Shown here one piece after another: positions 46,641-57,284 of a stretch of 64,000 nucleotides of DNA; the first letter of the stretch is position 1, and each line of letters begins with the position of its first letter. Under the pieces are notes generated by a model. It did no database searches. It was not told where the DNA came from and saw nothing but the letters and a program-made list of their open reading frames with translations. A program made the position numbers and the translations under genes. The DNA is from Rutpela maculata (lineage: Eukaryota > Arthropoda > Insecta > Coleoptera > Cerambycidae), in NCBI GenBank assembly GCA_936432065.2, contig OW386286.2, positions 262,217,987-262,281,986 on the forward strand, read 5' to 3'.

Positions 46641-46926
46641 AATCAAATCTAGAAACTCATAGATAACACAGGCCTGCAAAAATAATCTTTTTCCTAAATA
46701 TTTTAAGTTAACTTTGCATTGTTTTTAGTGCTGATTTCAAATATGACGTCCATTTTTTCCATCACGTACGGTTTTTTTTACAATAAGGGTAGTAATATTT
46801 AAAAAAACTATGCAAAGTGAGATTTTTCTTAATTAAACTCTTATTAATACAAAGTGCTTGCAAGTGAATTACAACAAAAATCTACTTAATATTATCCAAA
46901 AAACATTTAAAGTTAACCGAAAATTG

Positions 46927-47147
46927 TTATAAGTTTTTATGGTATTTTTTTCTTCTAAGCTTCTTTTGTTACTTTTCCTCTTATGAACGTTCTATAGGTC
47001 ATTTCTCTTGAGCATTCAGCAATAGTCCTCAATCATATTTTTATTCCATCTTCCCTGGTATCTTCTTTCCATTTCTTTGATATGTTGATAGAATCTTTTA
47101 CCTTGCTCTTCTCTTACTGCCCCAAGGTTTTCCGAAATATAGTCTAA
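46927..47147 (-). pseudogene. Relic of a transposon-associated protein (DYCWMLKR-type)
   Basis: The minus-strand frame reads LDYISENLGAVREEQGKRF, YQHIKEMERRYQGRWNKN, MIEDYC, a TGA where Trp is expected, MLKRNDL, a TAG, then HKRKSNKRSLEEK. The NLG-x(5)-EQGERFHQDI…MEERYQGRW…ADYCWxLKRD pattern recurs in proteins scattered through insect and other animal genomes, usually annotated as uncharacterised and probably transposon-borne. Two stops make this a pseudogene. It lies near a CxC-type relic on the same strand, but the two need not be one gene. Confidence 0.7.
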
Positions 47148-47189
47148 ATAGTATAGCGGCAACCCAGAAAGAAATGGCTCTTAGTGAAA

Positions 47190-47380
47190 CAATCTTGTAA
47201 TTTGATATACTGATTTCTGTCATTAAAACGACTATTTTTCCGAACAGCGCCAAATCAAAATGGCTTCCGGTTTCAAGATGGCGGCCGATTTAGAAAATTT
47301 AAAAAAGCGAGTTTTCTATCTGAACTATTTATGTTACAAAAAAAAAGTTTTCAGAAAAATTGTTTCAAATTAATCTGAAT
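47190..47380. repeat. Left arm of a distant inverted repeat (partner 51,945-52,145)
   Basis: Blocks such as GTGAAACAATCTTGTAATTT, TGATTTCTGT, GCGCCAAATCAAAATGGCTT and CCGGTTTCAAGATGGCGGCC recur in reverse complement at 51,945-52,145. The span of 4.9 kb holds several later insertions. Confidence 0.8.
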
Positions 47381-47782
47381 AAAAAAGTTTAATACAGCTT
47401 TTTACCTAAAGGTAAAAATAAGGGTGGTACATAGAAAAATATAAAAAAAGTTACCTTTTAGTTATAATTTAAAAGTTCACAAGTTTTTCCAGTGAATAAT
47501 TGCTGTTACAAAAAAAATTGTTAAGAGAAATATTCTACATTAAAATTTGAATAAAATGACTTTATACAATATGTTTGTTTACCTAACACTAAAAAAAAAG
47601 CCGCTAGAGGGAGAAATACTAGAAAATGATTTTATGTGTATTTTTCAATCTAAAGAAATAATTATAATGTTCTTGTTGAGTATTCCTTTACGAGAAAACA
47701 AATTATTTTTCAACCTAAAAATAATTTAATAAAAATAAGTAAATATTTTTTTTAGTTAGACTTACATACCTTTTTTAAGTTA

Positions 47783-48078
47783 GTTGTATTCTCCTTTACA
47801 ATTTGTGCAAAGTAACGTGCATTACAAGCCGGCTTTTTTACAACCACATTTGGTTTCAATGCATTCTTTTTTGCAACTACATTGAATTAATTGTCTAAGG
47901 GCTTTAGATACCTCCGGAAGAGTTGACTATTTTAGCATCCAAACATTTTGGGACAGGTATCATCCCCATTTTTCAAGATTAGGCAAAATCAAATTTGATG
48001 TCAGAGTATGTCCCCAAATGTGCCCACTTTGGAAGCTAGCCCCTAAAATGTGTTGCTCCAAAGCATCCTTTGAAGGAG
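47783..48078 (-). pseudogene. CxC-motif C-terminus of a transposon-associated protein
   Basis: In one minus-strand frame: PPSKDALEQHILGASFQSG, HIWGHTLTSNLILPNLEKWG, stops, then QLIQCSCKKECIETKCGCKK followed by AGL, a stop, and CTLLCTNCKGEYN. The CSCK-x(2)-C-x(4)-CGCKKAGLxCTxLCxNCKG spacing is a CxC (tesmin-like) cysteine motif at the end of the family whose middle is seen at 23,598-24,232. Three in-frame stops and no upstream domain make it a pseudogene. Confidence 0.75.
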
Positions 48079-48235
48079 GGATGTTACACGTTGTCCTGTT
48101 CTTGGAAGTAAACAGTTTCTTTCGTGCCTGTTTTACTTCAGTGCAGGCAGAAGTATTAAAACAACAAACTGTTGGAATAAGTTTAATATTTTATCAGGAA
48201 TATTTTCTTGAGGTTTCGAAATGAAAGTGATATAT

Positions 48236-48835
48236 ATTTTTTCTACTCCCTTACGTAAATTTGGTGTTTTCTGTACAGTCTGTAGAATGGATAAGTAGGC
48301 AATTCCAGTTAATTGAACGGATATATTTCATATCAGTTCTAGGATGGATATGAAATGAAACCGACCAATCACAGTTCGTGTATTAAGTACATAGACAACT
48401 ATTTGTTTTAAAATCAAATTAGTGCGTAAGCTGTCAAAGTAACTGTCAGTGTGTATTTGTGTAATATATTAATGTTTAATACATTTTGTAGTTTTTTTTA
48501 AGTTGGTCGTAGAAAAAGTATACTGTGCAACTCGAGTGGATTATCCATATCGCACTCAAACTTCTTTATCGTGCCATATGGATATCATATCCACTCTTGT
48601 TGCACAAACTACTTAATACACGAACTGTGATTGGAGGGTTTCATTTCATATCCATCCTAGAACTGATATGAAATATATCCGTTCAGTTAACTGGAATTGC
48701 CTACTTATCCATTCTACAGACTGTACAGAAAACAGCAAATTTACATAAGGGAGTAGAAAAAAGTACATGGACAACTATCCGTTTTAAAATCAAATTAGTG
48801 CGTAAGCTGTCAAAGTAACTGTCAGTATGTACTGT
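48236..48835. repeat. Inverted repeat with a duplicated flank
   Basis: Arms of about 158 bp (48,236-48,395 and 48,608-48,762) share CTACTCCCTTA, GTACAGTCTGTAGAATGGAT, AAGTAGGCAATTCCAGTTAA, ATATTTCATATCAGTTCTAG and CACAGTTCGTGTATTAAGTA. A ~70-bp segment (GTACATAGACAACTAT…AAGTAACTGTCAG) occurs after both arms in direct orientation. The loop contains a smaller palindromic repeat that recurs at 51,525-51,710. Confidence 0.85.
48470..48612. repeat. Short palindromic repeat G, copy 1
   Basis: GTGCAACTCGAGTGGATTAT and ATATCCACTCTTGTTGCAC are inverted halves. The copy at 51,525-51,710 has the same ends plus about 40 extra bp. Confidence 0.8.
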
Positions 48836-48938
48836 CAGTTTCTATTTGTGTAATATATTAAGAGGGGACAATGCCAATCACAAAGTTTAATCGGTAAAGC
48901 TAAAACGGAAGTGGGGTGAAGTGTAGGCAGTGTCTATA

Positions 48939-49326
48939 GGCCAGTCCAACACGCTGTCACTTTGCTTTGTTTGTACTACAGCAGCCATCTTTTGTTGGTC
49001 AGATAGGGTTTTTGTCAGGCCTAAAGGCACCATACACGTTCAGCAATAATGTCATTCCGGCAGATCATTACAGAAATATCATTACTAAAAATTTCCCCGT
49101 CATTCCCTGTCATTATTTTTCACACCTTACATGTCCATTATTTAAGAAAAAAGCATATCTAGCTATAATTATTGAATTAAGTATAATTGAAGAAATGAGA
49201 AAATTCAGGAAATGAGATTACTGAACGTGTATGGTGCCCTTTAGGCCTGTCGAAAACCCCAACTTACCAACAAAAGATGGCTGCTGTAGTACAAACAAAG
49301 CAAAGTCACAGCGTCTTGGACTGGCC
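48939..49326. mobile_element. TA-flanked MITE (388 bp)
   Basis: The terminal repeats GGCCAGTCCAACACGCTGTC and (inward) GGCCAGTCCAAGACGCTGTG continue for about 110 bp. Shared inner blocks include ACTTTGCTTTGTTTGTACTA and GCAGCCATCTTTTGTTGG. TA lies on both sides (48,937-48,938 and 49,327-49,328). No coding capacity is seen. A TA duplication is compatible with Tc1/mariner-type mobilisation. Confidence 0.87.
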
Positions 49327-49349
49327 TATTATAGGTCATCTGCACGTGA

Positions 49350-49680
49350 CGTCACAGCTAACCTCAAAAATATGTGTTTCTTAAGATTTAAGAGTATTAC
49401 TCAGCTGTTATTAAAATTTCTGCCTGGTTCCCGTATTTTCAACTAAAATCTAGTTCAGTATAATGTTTATGAAGTTCTAAATACTTTGTCCTAATAAAAT
49501 AGGACTCTTTTTGTAGGTTGGAAATCTAACCTGTAATTAGCCGTCTATTTTTATCAATCAGCAATATTGAAAAATTATTTACGTGAATTTTTAAATATTT
49601 GTTTGGAGCCAGTACGGCTTCAAGCTAAAAATCCGTATACAAACATTAAAAATGAGAATAAACTTGAAAAACTTAAAATT
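49350..49680. repeat. Repeat family D, copy 2 (partial)
   Basis: Matches 55,718-56,035: CACAGCTAACCTCAAAAATA, GTTTATGAAGTTCTAAATAC, TTTGTCCTAATAAAATAGGA, GTTGGAAATCTAACCTGTAA and CGTATACAAACATTAAAAAT. Confidence 0.88.
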
Positions 49681-50284
49681 TAAGATTATGTTGGTTACAT
49701 GATGCAGATGCCCTATTGTAGTGCTGTAGGTGGCGGCATCTATTAAAAAGCACTGTACTAAAAGTCTTGACTGGGAAAAAGCAGTTTTTAGCCAAACGGC
49801 TGGCGTTATTAAACTGAAAAAAAAATATTCTTGTAAGTAAATGAATACTACACCTACTGAAGAACATTTTTAGCTAAAACTTGTTTATTAGGAAGATCTC
49901 TTTCACATTGACTAATAAACAATAGTACGGGAGGCAGCGTTGATTTGAACAAGTCATTTCATACCGACTGAAAATCATAACAATAATAGTTTTCCCCGAA
50001 TACATCAGCAATCTGAACGTCAGCTACTCTGATAGCGGTGGAGCTAATGGTGAGAGCATGTTATAGTTGTTAAAAAATCGTTTTCCATCGGTTTCTTTGA
50101 ATATCTCGAAATCTATAAGTTCTATGGAAAACAACAAAGAGGAAGAAAATGTTCGTTATGAGCTGTACCACAAAAGTACATGAACTATAATTCATTCCAA
50201 TTGTTATTATTATTTAAAAAAAATAAAATAAATAAATCACCAAGTATGTCTACATGTTATATTATGTTCTTACAAACCAGGCCT

Positions 50285-50795
50285 CAGTCGCCAGAGAGAT
50301 ATTGACTTGAAATTTGGTACACATATGTACTTTAACGAGATCTAGAACTAGATTATATTTTCATCTTGTTCCGTCAAAGGGTTGGGGGGTAAATTGGGGT
50401 AAATTTGGGGAAAATAGGTAAATCAAGCAGGTAATAGTCCATAAAATTGGTATTTAGTATATACAAGCGAAGCTAAGGTCTCAAAAAAAATGTTGGCATT
50501 AGCCACCCCCTTACCACCCCCACCCCATTATTAAAGGGGATGAAAAAAAATTGTGATTTAGTGTGTGTACAAGAACCAGAAACCTCAAAATGTTTTTTAC
50601 TTCATCCACCCCCACTACCACCCCTTGTCACCACCCCCACCCCACTACCGATGTGGGGTATCGTTTTATGGGTTTTTGGGGTAGAGGATTTCAAATATTA
50701 TATTATTAAAGTTTCATAAACAATTATTTCCACATACAAAAATTTTTTCGTTGTGAGCGACTTGGAAAAGAATTTGGATGTGGAAGTAGTGATTA
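50285..50795 (+). mobile_element. Helentron-like family B, copy 3 (hairpin end missing)
   Basis: Begins at GATATTGACTTGAAATTTGG and continues collinearly with 57,470-57,990 to GGATGTGGAAGTAGTGATTA and CTTGGGCAGCGGTTTT. The hairpin end and the GTCTGTCT cluster are missing. Confidence 0.85.
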
Positions 50796-50870
50796 CTTGG
50801 GCAGCGGTTTTTTTTTTGAGGGTACGGACGTCTCAGGTTCAAATCCTGCTCGCGAAGTATTTTTTTTATT
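50788..50870 (+). other. tRNA-like sequence at the end of the family B copy
   Basis: TTGGGCAGCGG resembles an A box, and CTCAGGTTCAAATCCTGC contains a perfect B box (GGTTCAAATCC) 34-36 nt downstream, followed by a T run. The A-box-like part is present in every family B copy, while the B box is seen only here. This is a tRNA-derived relic or SINE head, not a foldable tRNA gene. Confidence 0.55.
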
Positions 50871-51524
50871 GCATCAGTGATATTAAAAGTTTTACAAAGC
50901 TGTATATATGAACATAAGGGTAGTTGTTCAAGTTAGGTTGGTTTTTCGAGTATGAAAATACTCGTAGCATATTTTTTTTTTTTCAACTTTAAGATGCTGT
51001 CACCTCTAGCTCCACCGCGGGTGCGGCGACTGACGCTCATTTTGCTGATTATTGAATATTAATCAACTGATTAAAATGAAATTTTTTCGGTATAAAATTC
51101 CTCGAAAAAAACAGCGCTGCCTCCCGTACTACAAGTTTTAGCTAAAAATGTTCTTCAATAGTAGTGTAGTGTTCATTTATTTACAAGAATATCTTTTGAT
51201 CAGTTTAATAACATGAGCCAATTCACTAAAAAATGCTTTTTGCTGGAATTTTTTTTTAGTACAATGCTGTTTTAGTAGATGGAGTCATTTCGATATAATT
51301 AAAAATGATTGCAAAAATTGCATTTATAACCGATGCGCACTCATTTCGTGTATTTGAATCTTGGTCTCGATGTGTTCTTGACCTTTTAGGCGTGATTGTA
51401 AATAGGCAGAGCAATAGTAAAGAAAGTACGAATGCCAAAACTAGACAACCAACACAACAGCTCTCTGTACTTTATTGGCTAATTTCCGCCCACTCCAATC
51501 TGATTTGATCGCGTTGCTCCCTCT

Positions 51525-51710
51525 TAATGTTTAATACATTTTGTAGTTTTTTAAGCTGGTTGTAGAAAAACTATACTGTACAACTCGAGTGGATTATCCA
51601 TATCGCACTCAAAAGATTTGAAGCATTCCGCCTACGGCGTCGTGCTCAAACTTCTTTATCGTGCGATACGGATATCATATCCACTCTTGTTGCACAAACT
51701 ACTATTCTCT
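51525..51710. repeat. Short palindromic repeat G, copy 2
   Basis: Near-identical to 48,470-48,612 (AATGTTTAATACATTTTGTA, AACTCGAGTGGATTATCCAT, ATATCCACTCTTGTTGCACA). A ~40-bp insertion sits at the centre (AGCATTCCGCCTACGGCGTC). Confidence 0.85.
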
Positions 51711-51944
51711 ACGCGATTCGCTTACAGGACCGAAATTTAAAATATTAAGCCTTCTAGTCTTTTAATTTATTCTATAATTCAACTCTGATTGTTACTTTAT
51801 AGTCAAAGGATAATTATTATGACAGGTATAGAACATTACTTTGCGTATTTTGTGAAATATCAGAAGAAACTGACTTTGTGATATTTTACCCCGTAGAGTC
51901 TTAATTTTTAGTTTTAGAAAAAAAACTTATAAGAACTTTCTTCA

Positions 51945-52145
51945 AAATTTAATGCGGAACAATTTTTCTGATTAACTTTTTTCCATAAAATCAATAGTTT
52001 AGCTAGAAACGTCGCTCTTTTAAATTTTTTAAAACAGCCGCCATCTTGAAACCGGAAGCCATTTTGATTTGGCGCTGCTTGGAAAAACATCGTTTTAATA
52101 ACAGAAATCAGTATACCAAATTACAAAATTGTTTCACTAATAGCC
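51945..52145. repeat. Right arm of the distant inverted repeat (partner 47,190-47,380)
   Basis: Reverse-complement match to 47,190-47,380 including GGCCGCCATCTTGAAACCGG-type sequence (here CAGCCGCCATCTTG) and GCCATTTTGATTTGGCGCTG. Confidence 0.8.
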
Positions 52146-52337
52146 GTTTTGACTGTATTTGCCTACTAAAATGCGAATCCAGATAGGTATGTATTTTTAA
52201 CATCATTCGACAACCCAATTCTTTATATTGTATGAAAGATACACTACTACCTACTTCAAAAAATGGGTATTTACAATCATACAAACAAATTTCCATTAAA
52301 TTAGCTGGATTTTGTGTAATGTGAAAATAAGAATTGC

Positions 52338-52595
52338 TTCTGGCTGCTGATTTCCGCCATTCTTCCGCATAGACTTGGTTGAGTGTTTGAAGTTTCGACC
52401 ATGCTGTCGTGGTCTTCTTCTGAAGCGAAGTGAGCTCTGCTGAACTGAGCTTCTCTATTTATACAGGTTCAGGCTCAGTCCAGTAGAGTTCGCTTCGCTT
52501 CAGAAGAAGACCACAACAAGATAGTCGAAACGTCAAGCACTCAACCAAGTCTACGCGGAAGAAGACCCGGCAACCAGCAGCCTGATCACCAGCTC
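52338..52595. repeat. Hairpin repeat (about 110-bp arms)
   Basis: GCATAGACTTGGTTGAGTGT pairs with ACTCAACCAAGTCTACGC, and GTGGTCTTCTTCTGAAGCG pairs with CGCTTCAGAAGAAGACCAC. The loop TTCTCTATTTATACAGGT is about 30 bp. No function is visible. Confidence 0.82.
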
Positions 52596-52786
52596 CGCGA
52601 AAGCCTTAGCACCAAGATAAAAATTGCTTATTTTGAAAAACCATACGTGATGATTTTTTTCACTATTTTTCCCGTAATCAGCACCCAAAAATATATAAAA
52701 ACTCACCTATTATATATAAGACAATTTTACCATCGCAGACTTGTGTAATAGCTAAAATAAGAATATTATTTTAAAATAGACTAAAT

Positions 52787-53056
52787 CACAGTCACACAAA
52801 ATTAAAAAAAGGGGTCTATTATTGGAACTCCACTAGGTGGCCCCTATGTATTTCGACGACGAATCAGATGTCCGTTTATCTCCATCACCCACCAATTTTT
52901 TATGGCGTTTCTTTATGAGGTTCTTTAGGTTACTTTCGCGATTTATTGAAAATTGGTGGGTGATGGAGCTGATTCGTGTTCAGCACGTCGAAATACATAA
53001 GGCTTACCCAATGGAGTCCCAGAAACAGACTACCTTTTTAATTTTATGTGCCTGTG
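52787..53056. mobile_element. MITE family A, copy 2
   Basis: Ends CACAGTCACACAAAATTAAA and (inward) CACAGGCACATAAAATTAAA. Inner inverted blocks CCATCACCCACCAATTTT and AAAATTGGTGGGTGATGG match copy 1 at 2,001-2,313. The 111-codon open frame running through it is fortuitous. No clear duplication is visible at this copy. Confidence 0.85.
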
Positions 53057-53936
53057 ATGTTAATGAATTAAAGGCCCAGTATAATTCCTCAGATCTTTCA
53101 AATCGTGTTATCCAGTCTCTAACAGAGCCACCTTTTTATATTTTACGGTCTACAATTACTCGTTTCAGTTGAATTCAACGTTATACTGTTTCGCATCTAA
53201 TAGGAATGCAGGGCTTCAATCGCGCACATCCCGGATTATCATGGATTACCAACAAAATGTCAACATTCATCGACAACAGCTTTACATTTATGATTCTCAT
53301 ACATAATCTCGTAAAATTTCGTGTTCCATAAGCGCGCGATTCACATTCGCGGAATTTTTCCACAAACGCATTCTTATGTTTGCTTGCATACAACAAGAGT
53401 GTCGTAAAAAGTGGAAGTTGAGATCTTGAAATGTGAAGTGCCGAGACCGAGGACAAGAATATCGCAACATTCTCCTCGTATTTGCCATTAAAAGAACGGA
53501 GATCCTGCTATGAGTGGAAGCTCATCGTTCTACGTTAGCTTGCTTTTCCTCTTATTGCAGTTATAGTATGGGTACTGCAGTGGAATATATTCGCGTGTTT
53601 GGTAAACTGCTTTGAATTGTTGCATTTAACTACGATGTTTTTTTTTATTAGAATTGTTCTTGGAGTTGTACTTATAGTCCAATAAAGATATCATTTTTCA
53701 AAAAAATTTCTCCCGGCGAGCTGATTTTTTCAGGGTCGATGGAGTATCCGAGTATCCGACCAAAAAGTCACAGTCCGCACCCCTTGGGGGGGGGGGGTTG
53801 CAATAGGGGTGGTTTCTTATTTATTTATTTTTTTGAAATTTTCTTTTTCCAGTTTGTACATAATAATATTCTCTACAACTTTGCCTAATAAAATTTTTTT
53901 GTAACTTTTATTTTTGACGGTCCAGCGCCCATTATA
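53057..53936. other. Unassigned spacer
   Basis: No gene recognised. An 11- to 13-base G run lies at about 53,787. Confidence 0.4.
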
Positions 53937-54137
53937 TATGGGAAAACATTCACCATATATTTATTTATTATGGTGGCTGAATAGCTGGTTTTTGCTCCAT
54001 AGTCTCCAGAAAAAAAGAAAAAACCTGGTTGGAGACTCAGGAGACAGTTCTCAAATAACCCTGCAAAAACCAGCTATTCAGCCTTTTGTTTGTATATTTC
54101 CTGAACCATAATAAATAAATATGGTGAATGTTTTCCC
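53937..54137. repeat. Hairpin repeat (about 60-bp arms)
   Basis: TATGGGAAAACATTCACCAT pairs with ATGGTGAATGTTTTCCCATA, and GGCTGAATAGCTGGTTTTTG pairs with AAAAACCAGCTATTCAGCC. It ends where the family B fragment begins. Confidence 0.85.
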
Positions 54138-54250
54138 ATATTATTAAAGTTCCATAAACAATTATTTTCAGATACAAAATTTTTTCGTTGTGTGACTTGG
54201 ATAGAAAATCCGGATGTGGAAGTAGTGATTCCTTGGGCAGCGGTTTTACT
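54138..54250 (+). mobile_element. Helentron-like family B, copy 4 (fragment)
   Basis: Only the non-hairpin end remains: AAAGTTCCATAAACAATTAT, GGATGTGGAAGTAGTGATTC and CTTGGGCAGCGGTTTT. Confidence 0.85.
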
Positions 54251-55654
54251 GTATTATTAAGTTTTGTTATCAAACTACGAAAACACTCACGGCTCACCTT
54301 CTAGTTCAACATAAGTTGTATGCTACTCTCTGGAGTCATGATCAAATAATCCAAAAATAAATACTACTTTGTCTAACAATTAAAAATAAGTTTTACTGTA
54401 CGTAATGTGCATATTTTCTTTTTCTTAATAGAAGGATATATGTTTATAAGTCAATACTTATCTGTGATAAGATTTTTGTAATAGTCAAAATAACTACTAG
54501 TATTTTCTGGTAACATTCTTATCCCATTTTATAGAAGTTTTACGACGTAAGGAATTTGCATTTAATTATAATCATATTGTTTTCAGTACATTTATTGTTA
54601 AACTTCTAAAGTAAGTTCAAAACTTAAAGCTTTTACTGCACTTTAACTCCACGGGGTGCCGTTTGGCGCGGTTGGTCTTTACACCAAAGAAATTCATTTT
54701 CAATGAAAATGCGTCAATATTTTTCTTAAGAAACCAAGACCAAGATGGCGCCCATTTTTTTTTCAAAACGAAAAACTTTAAACTGCAATCAGTTACATTA
54801 GTCCATAACCTAAGTATATAATGTTTGGTTAAACGATATTTGATGAACACGAATATGGTATCTATTTTTAACCGACTTTCCGACCTGTAAACTTTTCTAG
54901 AATTGAAACAGAATGCAAGGTTCAATAATTGTTGGGAATAACTGAATTTAAATAAATGATTTAAGTATTTTCAGTATATTTCTTCGCTTTAAAATGCTAG
55001 GAATCATATGTAATTCAATGCTTCGTCAGTATTAGCTAGAAGAGTAGTTGTTTTGATTGGTTCTCCAATAGTGAGTATTTTAAAGTATTTACCTAACTAG
55101 TATAACGTGCCCAGATTAGGGCAACAAAATACAGAACATAGGTAATTTTTCAAAATAAATAAAAATTTTGTAAGTTGTGATTTACTTAACACCTAAATAA
55201 TATTCTCTAATCATGATTAAAGCAAATAAATAAAAAGCAGCTAATTGTAAAAACAATATATATGCTTTCAGTACTATAATCTACTCTCTAAATCCCGCTA
55301 TATTTATAATTACAATACTTCATTTTGATAAGCGAGAGAAGTAAAATCCCTAGTAAATTTTACCCTAAAATTTCAATAAAATATAGTATCAAGGTGTAAA
55401 GTAGACTTAATTGTAAGACTAAAAAACACAAAAATGGTGAGCGATTCTTATTTGTCTTGAAGTTACGGACCTATTAAATTTGTGAATGTAAATAAAAAAC
55501 TTATCTTAGTCATCGGGAATAAATATCAAAGAAGAAATTAATTTGCACCCTTTCGATTTGGTTTCCGTGAAAAAAATTTAAAAGAATTCGTTATATGTGC
55601 ACACATGACAGCATGCAAAAATATTATTGGTATTATTGTTAGGGGAAAATGTAT
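54251..55654. other. Unassigned spacer
   Basis: No gene recognised; the frame at 54,617-54,925 has no motif. Confidence 0.4.
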
Positions 55655-56365
55655 TTTGCCATCTGTCAAAAATATTTGGGTTGGTAACCTTTGTGAATGT
55701 TGATATAGGTTTTGGTGCACAGCTAACCTCAAAAATATATATTTCTTAAGATTTAAGAATATTACGTAGCTATTATTAAAATTTCTCGTACGTTCAACTA
55801 AAATCTAGTACAGTGTAATGTTTATGAAGTTCTAAATACTTTGTCCTAATAAAATAGGACTCTTTTGTAGGTTGGAAATCTAACCTGTAATTAGCAGTCT
55901 ATTTTTATTAATCAACAATATAGAAAAATTATTTGCATGAATTTTTAAATATTTGCTTGGAGCCACTGTGGCCCCAAGCTAAAAATGCGTATACAAACAT
56001 TAAAAATGAGAATATAAACTTGAAAAACTTCAACATGATGGAGAATAACCTAAAAACAACATTCGTAAAGGTTACTAACCCAAATATTTTTGACAGATGT
56101 CAAAACTTATTTTAGTTGGTTTTCTTAAAGGTAATAATTGTTTATAGCCATGTTCGGATATTACGTCTGATTGATGGGACGCGTCACCATCGTTCGTTTA
56201 ATGCAAATCGAGCTAACCGAGCTAAATGTGAAACGTTCGAATATTACAAAATAAAGCCCTGGAACGAAGCTCGACTTGCTCGGACCTTTTTGATCGAGCA
56301 GGAAGTTTTTAATTTGACACATGCGTAGTCTGCTTGAATTGTCCATAATGTTATTGATTTGTTGA

Positions 56366-56981
56366 AATAGAAATAGAAATAGAAATATCTTTATTGATCT
56401 TTGAGCTATAATACATAATTATAGATAAGACATGTCAATGGCTTAAACATGAAAAACAAAAAATAAAAGTGTAAATACATTAATGTACAAAGTATAAGGA
56501 TACAATACAATACAATAAAAAACGTATATATGTAGCTAAAAGGTAAAACGGACATACACATAACATACATTTAAATTGGGAGTCGAGTTTGGTCTGTAAA
56601 AAAAGTATGAACTCATTAATGGAATAAAATGAATTACTTGTCAGAAGTTTTTTTAAACCGTTCCTAAAACTGACTAAAGATATGCGATCTTTCATTTCGT
56701 TCGGTAGAAGATTATAGACACGACAACCAGAGTGAATAGGTGACTTTTTATAAAATTCGTGTTTATGTTAACTTAAATAAATTAAATTTCTTCCTCTAGT
56801 GAGATAATTGTGGAAATCACCATTATGCATAAATTTGTTTTTATTTGCATGAATATATGTCAATAGTTTTAACAGATATATAGTAAGAATTTTGTTCTTT
56901 TTAAATACTTCACGGCATGATTGATTATACCCAACATTAAATATAAGCCTAAGTATCCTTTTCTGGAGTATAAATATTCTG
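56366..56981 (-). mobile_element. 5'-truncated LINE with GTTGA target duplication
   Basis: Minus-strand LINE 3' fragment inserted in repeat D. GTTGA flanks it on both sides (56,361-56,365 and 56,982-56,986). The uninterrupted copy at 33,830 (TTGTTGAGGTTAGAGTGTC) shows the empty site. The tail is an (ATTTCT)n hexamer, different from the other LINEs here. Confidence 0.9.
56480..56980 (-). pseudogene. LINE ORF2 extreme C-terminus
   Basis: Frames read RIFILQKRILRLIFNVGYNQ, SCREVFKKNKILTIYLL, then the region NFHNYLTRGRN/LIYLS-like and a final block with FRNGLKKLLTSNSFYSINEF before a stop. This matches the distal end of I/Jockey-like ORF2 (FxLQKRxxRxI, CREVFKxxxILTxxxLY, F…K…L). No catalytic domain remains. 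Confidence 0.82.
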
Positions 56982-57284
56982 GTTGAGATTAGGGTGTCAT
57001 TTTGTCTAAATTCTGTGTTGTTATTTTTTTTTTCGCTATCCAATGTTCTACAAAATCTTTGAAACGTTATCTGTTAATATCCTTATAATATCCGGCAATT
57101 GATTAACATGCAACATAAACAAACATGAGAGGCTATGTTTGAACAGATTGCTTGTAGGCCTCGGCTAGCGCCTCGGCCAACAATTTGCATCGTCGTCCGG
57201 GAATGTATTGCTTTCACAACCTAAATACACAATATACTATTTTTTTAAACATTTTTAAACTTTTTTATGTTAGGTATATTTTAC

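Larger units (their letters stand above)
49690..51300. mobile_element. Foldback structure enclosing a Helentron-like copy
   Basis: 49,690-49,945 pairs in inverted sense with 51,108-51,300. Shared blocks: GAAGAACATTTTTAGCTAAA with TTTAGCTAAAAATGTTCTTC, GTACGGGAGGCAGCG with GCTGCCTCCCGTAC, and AGTACAATGCT with AGCACTGTACT. The Helentron-like fragment at 50,285-50,795 lies between. Confidence 0.75.
55655..57160. repeat. Repeat family D, copy 3 (longest, carrying a LINE)
   Basis: Covers segments seen separately in copy 2 (55,718-56,035) and copy 1 (56,060-57,160). Near its left end CATCTGTCAAAAATATTTGG is the reverse complement of CCAAATATTTTTGACAGATG at 56,081-56,100, so an internal inverted pair about 440 bp apart is present. 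It is interrupted at 56,366-56,981 by a LINE. The class of repeat is unknown. Confidence 0.82.

Noticed and set aside
52837..53172. 111-codon open frame as a gene
   Set aside because: Most of it crosses MITE family A. Copy 1 of the MITE does not keep the frame.
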